Shown: positions 57,551 to 64,000 of the stretch, piece after piece
Position numbering within the stretch: position 1 is the stretch's first letter
How the letters are laid out: each line of letters begins with the position of its first letter
Origin: Campylobacter coli 76339
Lineage (GTDB): Bacteria > Campylobacterota > Campylobacteria > Campylobacterales > Campylobacteraceae
Assembly (NCBI GenBank): GCA_000470055.1
Contig: HG326877.1
Coordinates: 124,001-188,000, forward strand
Length of the DNA stretch: 64,000 nt
Reading direction: 5' to 3'
Translations under genes and position numbers: made by a program
Notes under the pieces: generated by a model
What the model saw: only the letters and a program-made list of their open reading frames with translations
The model's database searches: none
What the model was told of the DNA's origin: nothing

Positions 57551-60500
57551 TTAAAAACTATATCTTAAATTTGCGTTCATACTCCAGTCAATATTTAAAT
57601 CACCCAAAAAGCTTTTTTCAAAGTCTAAGCTCAAGCGAGTATTGCGGTTTATCTCATAAGAGGTATTTAAATTTATAAATATCCTATCATCTTTTAAACC
57701 ATCAAAATGTCTTGTTCCAAGATTATCGGTAAAGGTTTTTTGACCTGATTTTTTTAAATCACCCATATACCCAAGCCCTGCTCTTAAATTCAATTTGGTA
57801 TCTTTAATATTATTTGCACCTATGAAAAGTGTACTTTTTAATACTAAAGGTATATAAGAATCAAGCTTGATATCTACGTTTTGATTACGTAAATGGATAT
57901 TATCAACATACCCACTGATAAATTCAATCTGTGGTTCAAGATAAAAATTTTGTAAATATTTTCTATATCCTAACTCCAAGCTCGTGATTATATTATTAGA
58001 TATACCGGTGTTAAGCGGTAAATTAACATTTGGCAAAAAGCTTGCACTCATATCATTTTGATATCTAACATAACGCAACACAAAGTCAAGATATAAATCA
58101 TTTTGGAACAAAAAGCTAAGATATTGCCCTAGTCCATAACCCTTACTTGTAATATCTAAAGAGCTTGAATTTAACTTAGTTTGAGTATAGTTTAACATCA
58201 AACCGCTATAAAGATTGAAATTTGAAAATTCACTTTGTTTATCCAAACCCGCTTGAATTTCAAAATAATTACCATTGCTGTTTTGATCACTCAATCTTCC
58301 ACCAAAACTTCTTAACCAAAATCCATAAGCGTAAGGATTGTCACGAAGTTCACCCATCCTTTTTTGCATATTGTTCCACTCTGCTATATAATTTAACACA
58401 AAGTGATTTGCTAAAGAATTAGCAGTGTCTAAGGCTTGCTTATTATCTTCTACATAAAAGAAAGAATTATCTAAAGTTGGTTCCTCAGGCTTATTCCCAG
58501 GTTGCATGTCAGGCTTAATAGGCTTGCTAGCTCCTGTTTTTACAAGAGTCCATTCAGCCTTTTTTCCATCATGAGCAAATTTTACGTTAGGAACAAATTT
58601 ACTAAAAGCTTGATTAAAAGCAGAAAAAGAAAAATATTTATCAGTGATTTGTTTTTTATCATCCGCCAAAGAAGCAACCAAAATACGATTTTGAGAACTT
58701 TCCCCTAATTTAAATAAAATACTATTATTTCTACCTTGGGTACTCTGGGTAGAAGTAATATTATCTTGAGTAGTAATATCTAAATGAAAAACATTATCTA
58801 CTGCATTTAAATTTTCAGCATAAACATTTCCAGAAATAGTATTATCATGTAAATATAAATTTTTAGCTTTAATATTTCCTTTAAATTTAGATTGATTTAA
58901 AGAAACCATTTTTTCATTTTCTAAAGCTTTAATACTACCTTCAAAATTAGTTTTATAGATTGAAGCATAAGAATTATCTAAATTTAGATTACCCTTAAAA
59001 TAAACTTCTTTAACTTCAGAATTATTGGTATTTTTTATATTCTGTGTATAAAACATCTCTTTACCTATACCTGTATAAGTAATATAACCATAATCCTCTC
59101 CCACATCTCTATCGAAAATATTTTCTGTATCCTTTTCATCAATACTTATTTCTTTACTGCCTAAGATGACGCTAGAATCTTTTGCGTTTAAATCTTGCAC
59201 TTGTAAATTTGCATACGAAGAAAGGTTTAAGTATGAATGATCAAGATCAATTTCTTTTAAATTATAATGTCTAGTTTCCCAATCATCTTGAGCGATATTA
59301 ACCCCTTTAGTAAAAGCGCTTTGTCCTATATTTGCAAGATTTTTTAAAGTATTTTCGTCAACATAAGCATGAATGATAGGATGACCTTGAAAATCAACTT
59401 TAGAATTATCTATCTTCATGGTACTTTTTGCATTATAAATATTTCCATCAAAGATGATTTGAGAATCTTTAATATTAAGCCCGAAATTATTATTGCTGAT
59501 AAAATTTCCATGATAAATATAATTATTAGACTTTACAAAATTTAATTCCCCGTTTTCTTTTGAACTTGTGATAAAAACTTTATTAGAATTAGCCTGAATC
59601 TTATCTGTACTTAATTTTTGTCCATTTAAATCCAAAGTCCCACCATTTAAATAAAGGGTGTTAAAGTCGATATTATCAGCATGTGAGATCTTAAGAACCC
59701 CACCATTGACATAAATTTCTCCAAATTTTTTACCCTGTCCTGTGAGGCTTACCAAACCCTCGCCCATTCTAAGACCTGATTTTACATTATCACTTTGAAT
59801 TTCTAATTCGCCCTGACCCATTTTATGTAAAAAATCATCTTCTTTTAATTTGGCATTATAAACTACTTTTGAACCAACATCTGTATAAATTCCACCCCCG
59901 ATAAACCAACGGTCTCCTAAAATTTTCCATTCAGAGTTTGCTGCAAAATTTAAAACACTCGCACCCAAGTCAGTATTGCTTTTAAACTCGATAGTTCCAC
60001 TTTTAGCAAAATAGAGGTCTTTACTTTTTTCCATTTCTTTAACGCGCTCTTCATAAATAATTCGACCGCCATCATTAAATAAAATATGACCTGAGTTTTG
60101 CTCACTAATAAATTCTACATTTTCTATATTTTTATTTCCATGTTTTAAAGTTCTATTTTCAAAAACATAGCTTCCATCTCCTAGTTTAATACTTTTTAAA
60201 TCTTTAAAGTCCTCGATTAAAGGTTGATTGATTAAAGCATAATGAACTAAAGTACAATTATATCCTGCACTGAATTTAGTATTACAATCACTCTTACTGA
60301 TCACTCCTATAAGATACCACTTTTTATCAAGCTTATCGTATACATATAAAGCTGAACCTGAATCCCCAGGTGCCGAGGAGCTTGTAAAATCATTTCTTTT
60401 TAATTGATTGTTATAATTGTTAAAGCTCAATAAAAATCTAGAGCGAATATCATTTTTATCGCCTAAAGTGACAAAGCCGCCTATATGGTATTTATCACTA

Positions 60501-61168
60501 TCTGCTACCTTAGTAGGTTTTTTGGTGATATCTATATCTCCAACCCCTTGGATACCTGTTCCCTCACGAACAAAATACTCATATCTATCTTGATTATATA
60601 ATTTTCCCTTACCTTGAGAAAGATCCGAAGTCTTTTGATACTTATCCTCATATCTTAAACTTTCTTCTTTAGCATCGCTAGCTTTTTCTATAAAATCAAG
60701 CTCTTTACTGATGCTTGCACTGATATTGAGATTTAATTTTTGCATTTTCAAAACAGCAAAATCTATATCATAAGCTTCTCTAGTTCTAAAATTATTACTT
60801 GCAGCTACAGCCCTACTTGCCACACCAGCGAAATATAAAGTTTCACCTCTCTTAAACGGAGTTAATTTACTGTCGGTCAATTTATCACGCCAAGTCATAT
60901 GTGCAGCACCCACAGCAAAAGATTGTCCAATATTTGTATACTCTCCCTTTAAACGACCGCTAAAATTAGCAGCACCAAAATCAATCATAGGAGCGTTCAA
61001 ATCAACTGCTTTTCCTTGCTTAGAAATAATTTGTATATTTGTCGCTCCTACCTTAAATTTTCCCTTATTTGAAGCAAAATCCAAATAATCTTGATAGCTA
61101 AAATCAGGATTTACCACAGAAGCAAAAACGCATTCAAAGGCACAGAGCATTAAAAGATATTTTTTCAT
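57551..61168 (-). CDS. S6-family serine protease autotransporter
   Basis: A type V secreted protein of 1205 residues. A signal peptide (residues 1-16, KKYLLMLCAFECVFA) leads an S6 (IgA-protease/SPATE) domain with a catalytic triad: His90 in VGAAHMTW, Asp134 or 136 in AYDIDFAVL, and Ser270 in APGDSGSALYVYD. A long beta-helix passenger (about 330-880) rich in G/N/L repeats follows, then a Pro-rich linker (KPIKPDMQPGNKPEEP), a helix that plugs the pore, and a C-terminal beta-barrel of about 270 residues ending in phenylalanine. Substrate unknown. From memory, the C. jejuni NCTC 11168 copy at this locus is broken, whereas here it is open throughout. Confidence 0.9.
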   Translation of the reverse strand: MKKYLLMLCAFECVFASVVNPDFSYQDYLDFASNKGKFKVGATNIQIISKQGKAVDLNAPMIDFGAANFSGRLKGEYTNIGQSFAVGAAHMTWRDKLTDSKLTPFKRGETLYFAGVASRAVAASNNFRTREAYDIDFAVLKMQKLNLNISASISKELDFIEKASDAKEESLRYEDKYQKTSDLSQGKGKLYNQDRYEYFVREGTGIQGVGDIDITKKPTKVADSDKYHIGGFVTLGDKNDIRSRFLLSFNNYNNQLKRNDFTSSSAPGDSGSALYVYDKLDKKWYLIGVISKSDCNTKFSAGYNCTLVHYALINQPLIEDFKDLKSIKLGDGSYVFENRTLKHGNKNIENVEFISEQNSGHILFNDGGRIIYEERVKEMEKSKDLYFAKSGTIEFKSNTDLGASVLNFAANSEWKILGDRWFIGGGIYTDVGSKVVYNAKLKEDDFLHKMGQGELEIQSDNVKSGLRMGEGLVSLTGQGKKFGEIYVNGGVLKISHADNIDFNTLYLNGGTLDLNGQKLSTDKIQANSNKVFITSSKENGELNFVKSNNYIYHGNFISNNNFGLNIKDSQIIFDGNIYNAKSTMKIDNSKVDFQGHPIIHAYVDENTLKNLANIGQSAFTKGVNIAQDDWETRHYNLKEIDLDHSYLNLSSYANLQVQDLNAKDSSVILGSKEISIDEKDTENIFDRDVGEDYGYITYTGIGKEMFYTQNIKNTNNSEVKEVYFKGNLNLDNSYASIYKTNFEGSIKALENEKMVSLNQSKFKGNIKAKNLYLHDNTISGNVYAENLNAVDNVFHLDITTQDNITSTQSTQGRNNSILFKLGESSQNRILVASLADDKKQITDKYFSFSAFNQAFSKFVPNVKFAHDGKKAEWTLVKTGASKPIKPDMQPGNKPEEPTLDNSFFYVEDNKQALDTANSLANHFVLNYIAEWNNMQKRMGELRDNPYAYGFWLRSFGGRLSDQNSNGNYFEIQAGLDKQSEFSNFNLYSGLMLNYTQTKLNSSSLDITSKGYGLGQYLSFLFQNDLYLDFVLRYVRYQNDMSASFLPNVNLPLNTGISNNIITSLELGYRKYLQNFYLEPQIEFISGYVDNIHLRNQNVDIKLDSYIPLVLKSTLFIGANNIKDTKLNLRAGLGYMGDLKKSGQKTFTDNLGTRHFDGLKDDRIFINLNTSYEINRNTRLSLDFEKSFLGDLNIDWSMNANLRYSF

Positions 61169-61190
61169 GATTATCCCCTTTTTTTAATAG

Positions 61191-61206
61191 GTGATAATTT
61201 TATCAC
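61191..61206. repeat. Small hairpin upstream of autotransporter
   Basis: GTGATAA and TTATCAC pair around TT in the 57-base gap between the methyltransferase stop and the autotransporter ATG. It may be a terminator for the former or a regulatory element of the latter. Confidence 0.4.
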
Positions 61207-61225
61207 TTTTTAGCTGATGTGAAAA

Positions 61226-62318
61226 TTAAATTTTTTTAAGTATGTATAATTGTTCTTGTATATGAATAGAGCGATTTTTAAGATTGCGAGAGGCTCTAAA
61301 AGTCGGATATTTTTGCTCTAGAATTTGGCATTTACCTAAGGTTTGCAAACGCTTTAAAAATTTTTCTTTTTTTACAAAACCCTCGCAATTGTAAGAAAGT
61401 AAAATGATTTTAGCTTTTAAATCACTAACAAGCTCAAACAAAGCATCTTCTGCTTGCTTTTCTTTATTAAAAACACTTCGGTTCCAATCCCTTGGTATGC
61501 CAGAAATCTTTGAAATTTCATCGGGTCTTTGATAATTTGCAATCAAATTAAGCATAAAATAATTCGAACTATAAGGATGTTGATTATAAGGAGGATCAAG
61601 ATAGGCCACATCGATATTTTCAAGCTCTTTTGCAAGCAAATTAGCATCCTTTTGCACCACTTCAAATTCACAAGAAAAATTTGAAAAAATAGGCATTTTA
61701 AGCTCGATATCACCTTTGATGCGCTTTAAAGCATTTTGCGCCTCTCCGCCGAATTTACCCACTCCATCTCTACCCTTATAAAAACCCTTAAAAACTCCAC
61801 TTGTATTTGAATGCACACTTGCTTCATAGATTAAAGGTGCTATAAAAAAATAGCTTTAGCTCTTCAGGAATTACCTTTTCAATTTTTTGTCTTAAGGTAT
61901 CAAGATATAAAGCATTTTTAAGAGTATAAAAAACGCGTTCGTCCTTTTGGATACAAGATTCATTTTTTGGAGCGTAAAGTTCGCTTATAAAACCTGTTTG
62001 AAATTCTAAATTTTGAGTTAAAATTTTATGATAATGTTTTAAAAGTTCGGTTAAATTTTTATCTTTATTAGAAAGATAGCATTTATTGATGAGTTTAGAA
62101 TAATTTTCTAAATCATTAGCGATAATAAAATGAGAATGTGCTTTTGCAAAACGACTTACAACACCTGAGCCACTAAAGACATCACAAAAGCTAAATTTAT
62201 CTTGATTGAGTTCTTTTTTGGCTACCTTAAAGCCCTTATTTAAAAATCCTAAAAGTGCTCTTTTGTTACCCAAATAAGTAATGATTTGTTCTTTTAAAAA
62301 AGAGGGATTTTCTTTCAA
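61226..62318 (-). pseudogene. D12-class DNA adenine methyltransferase, frameshifted
   Basis: A Dam-like N6-adenine methyltransferase. The first part (from TTG 62318) has ITYLGNKRALLGFL and the SAM motif DVFSGSGVVSRFA; the second (61226-61816) has the catalytic DPPY in DVAYLDPPYNQHPYSSN. They are split by one base in a run of seven T (61844-61850, read as A7 on the plus strand); with T6 the frame reads FFIAPLIYEASVH and gives 363 residues. No restriction partner lies beside it, so it is an orphan if functional. TTG start has AAGG nine bases upstream. The tract may be switchable or misread. Confidence 0.85.
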
Positions 62319-62357
62319 AATTTTTAAACCTTTAAAAGCTTTATCTGCAAAAACAGA

Positions 62358-62876
62358 TTAAGCTTTTTTTGGAGTTACGAGCATATTAACATAGCGTCCT
62401 TCAAAATTTGGCTCTTTGTCACGATTAGCATCATTTTCTATCATAGTCCAAATTTTTTCAAGCAAAACTACGCCTGCCTCAGGAGTCGCCATTTCACGCC
62501 CTTTTAAGAACACACGAAATCTCACATGCTTACCTTGTTCTAAAAATTCTAAAGCATGTTTTACTTTGTAATTTATATCATTTTGAGCGATTTTCACAGA
62601 AAGCTTGATTTCTTTTATATCGATCACTTTTTGTTTTTTCTTCGCTTCTTTTTGTTTTTTCTCTTGCTGATAACGGAATTTTCCGTAATCCATAATCTTA
62701 CAAACAGGTGGCTTTGCATCTGCAGCTATCATTACAAGATCAAGTCCTAAACGATTTGCAATCTCCAAAGCTTCATCACTGCTGATAATGCCATATACTT
62801 TGCCATCATCACCTATACATCTGATTTCGTCCGCTCTAATTTCTTCGTTGAGCAATACTTCTTTTTCTTTACTCAA
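62358..62876 (-). CDS. infC: Translation initiation factor IF-3, TTG start
   Basis: IF-3 binds the 30S subunit and checks the start codon. 172 residues: N-terminal domain ([21 protein letters not shown]), linker [12 protein letters not shown]-terminal domain with [17 protein letters not shown]. The start is TTG 62876 overlapping the thrS stop (TTTTGA); other infC genes are known to use non-AUG starts for autoregulation, so this fits. It is followed by the methyltransferase. Confidence 0.95.
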   Translation of the reverse strand: MSKEKEVLLNEEIRADEIRCIGDDGKVYGIISSDEALEIANRLGLDLVMIAADAKPPVCKIMDYGKFRYQQEKKQKEAKKKQKVIDIKEIKLSVKIAQNDINYKVKHALEFLEQGKHVRFRVFLKGREMATPEAGVVLLEKIWTMIENDANRDKEPNFEGRYVNMLVTPKKA

Positions 62877-64000
62877 AAATGTACCTCACTCATTTTCTCC
62901 TTAACTAAGTTGATAAATTCTTCCAAGCTAAGATTTTTTTGCTCCTTAGCCCTTCTATCTCTTAAAGCAACGCTTCGCTTTGCCACCTCTTCATCGCCTA
63001 AAACTAAAATCATAGGTAATTTTTGTTTTTCAGCAGTGCGAATTTTCTTACTTAAACTCTCATTTTTCTCATATACTTCGCTATCGATATTTAATTCTAG
63101 CAAGGCTCTTTGAATTTCTTTTGCATAAGCAGTATGAGAATCAGAAATCGGCACTATACCTACTGCAGTTGGTGCGATAAAAAATGGAAATTCCCCTGCG
63201 CAATGCTCGGTTAAAATTCCTATAAATCTTTCAAAAGAACCCAAAATCGCACGATGAAGCATTACAGGTTGCTTTTTCTCATTGTTACTATCTGTATATT
63301 CTAGCTTAAAGCGTTCAGGAAGATTAAAATCTACTTGTATAGTCCCACACTGCCATTTTCTTTTTAAAGCATCCGTGATTTTAATATCGATTTTTGGTCC
63401 ATAAAAAGCACCGCCGCCCTCATCAATGCCGTATTTTAAACCTTGCTCATCTAAAGCTTCTTTTAAAGCTTTGGTAGCTGTATCCCAAATTTCATCATCG
63501 CCTATAGCTTTAGCAGGTTTGGTTGAAATTTCCATCTCATAACTAAAGTCAAATAATTTCATCAAATTGTCAACAAAAGCTAAAATTTCAAGTACTTGCT
63601 CTTTAATTTGGCTTGGCATACAAAAGATATGTGCATCATCTTGAGTGAATTCTCTTACCCTAAAAAGTCCGTGTAAAACACCGCTTTTTTCATGTCTATG
63701 CACCACGCCGTATTCAAAAAATTTCAAAGGTAAATCACGGTAACTTCTTACATCACTCTGATAGATTTTAATGTGTCCTACACAATTCATTGGTTTTATG
63801 CCGTATTCTTGCTCATCAATTTGAGTAAAATACATATTTTCTTTATAGTTTGCATAATGCCCGCTAATCTTCCATGCATCTGCTTTTAAAAGCTCAGGCC
63901 CACGCACAGGCTCATAACCACGCAAACGATGAATTTTATAAAGCATTTGCTCCAGTTTTGATCTAAGTCTTGCACCATTGCTTAGCCAAATAGGAAGTCC
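62873..64000 (-). CDS. thrS: Threonyl-tRNA synthetase (5' end outside window)
   Basis: ThrS charges tRNA-Thr. The visible 375 residues include the catalytic class II domain ([18 protein letters not shown] at the window edge, [33 protein letters not shown] with motif 2/3 surroundings, [20 protein letters not shown]) and the anticodon-binding domain ([15 protein letters not shown]). About 220 N-terminal residues lie past base 64000. Its stop overlaps the infC start. Confidence 0.97.
   Translation of the reverse strand, partial: GLPIWLSNGARLRSKLEQMLYKIHRLRGYEPVRGPELLKADAWKISGHYANYKENMYFTQIDEQEYGIKPMNCVGHIKIYQSDVRSYRDLPLKFFEYGVVHRHEKSGVLHGLFRVREFTQDDAHIFCMPSQIKEQVLEILAFVDNLMKLFDFSYEMEISTKPAKAIGDDEIWDTATKALKEALDEQGLKYGIDEGGGAFYGPKIDIKITDALKRKWQCGTIQVDFNLPERFKLEYTDSNNEKKQPVMLHRAILGSFERFIGILTEHCAGEFPFFIAPTAVGIVPISDSHTAYAKEIQRALLELNIDSEVYEKNESLSKKIRTAEKQKLPMILVLGDEEVAKRSVALRDRRAKEQKNLSLEEFINLVKEKMSEVHF

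Overview
The window is chromosomal DNA from a Campylobacter. It is AT-rich with T/A-rich intergenic regions and extended -10 promoters (TGnTATAAT) without clear -35 boxes. Gene order matches, from memory, the C. jejuni/C. coli backbone from lpxB to thrS, seen reversed. C. coli, or a relative carrying the methylcitrate genes, is the better guess: a complete prpBCDE set sits between carB and mreC, and proteins such as PyrC look clearly diverged from the C. jejuni versions I remember. The species call is an inference; the genus call is firm. No rRNA, tRNA, CRISPR, insertion sequence or prophage was seen.

Layout. 1-7456 (+): 3' part of lpxB, greA, a metallophosphoesterase that seems to start at ATT, the chemotaxis core cheV-cheA-cheW, serB and tal. 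7453-16673 (-): a short Sua5/YrdC protein, carB, and prpD-prpC-prpB-prpE for propionate use, with a divergent helix-turn-helix gene at 16920. 17838-23956 (-): envelope and shape cluster fabZ-lpxA-clpX-mreB-mreC, then queH-like, bcp and a tautomerase. 24201-30537 (+): ilvE, an SPFH membrane protein, two small membrane proteins, a frameshifted chemoreceptor and a methyltransferase. 30637-40377: pyrC, a small winged-helix gene, a frameshifted dgkA, eptC, xth, moaC with a YbeD-like gene, a 50-residue extremely acidic protein, an MFS transporter, an HDOD protein, and rpmI-rplT. 40531-52540: a sigma-54-driven unknown gene, a hemerythrin, nifS-nifU, a MscS channel, a beta-carbonic anhydrase, a BAX-inhibitor-like protein, secG (3' frameshift), frr, pyrE, an RDD protein, nrdB and a nicotinate phosphoribosyltransferase. 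52649-64000: a gamma-carbonic anhydrase-like protein, pcm, the arginine operon argC-GNAT-argB-argD, an intact S6 serine-protease autotransporter, a frameshifted DNA adenine methyltransferase, infC, and 5'-truncated thrS.

Most genes are ordinary core functions packed with 0-20 base gaps or ATGA/TAATG overlaps. The accessory or unusual parts are the propionate island, the chemoreceptor with a 50-bp tandem duplication behind it, the autotransporter, and four genes each off by one base (chemoreceptor, dgkA, secG, methyltransferase). Three of those four lie in A/T homopolymers, so they are either sequencing errors or switchable tracts. Two genes (metallophosphoesterase and mreC) appear to use ATT start codons. 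I did not find a convincing wholly new multi-gene system. The best candidates for new biology are the acidic mini-protein, the propionate-linked regulator and the non-standard starts.
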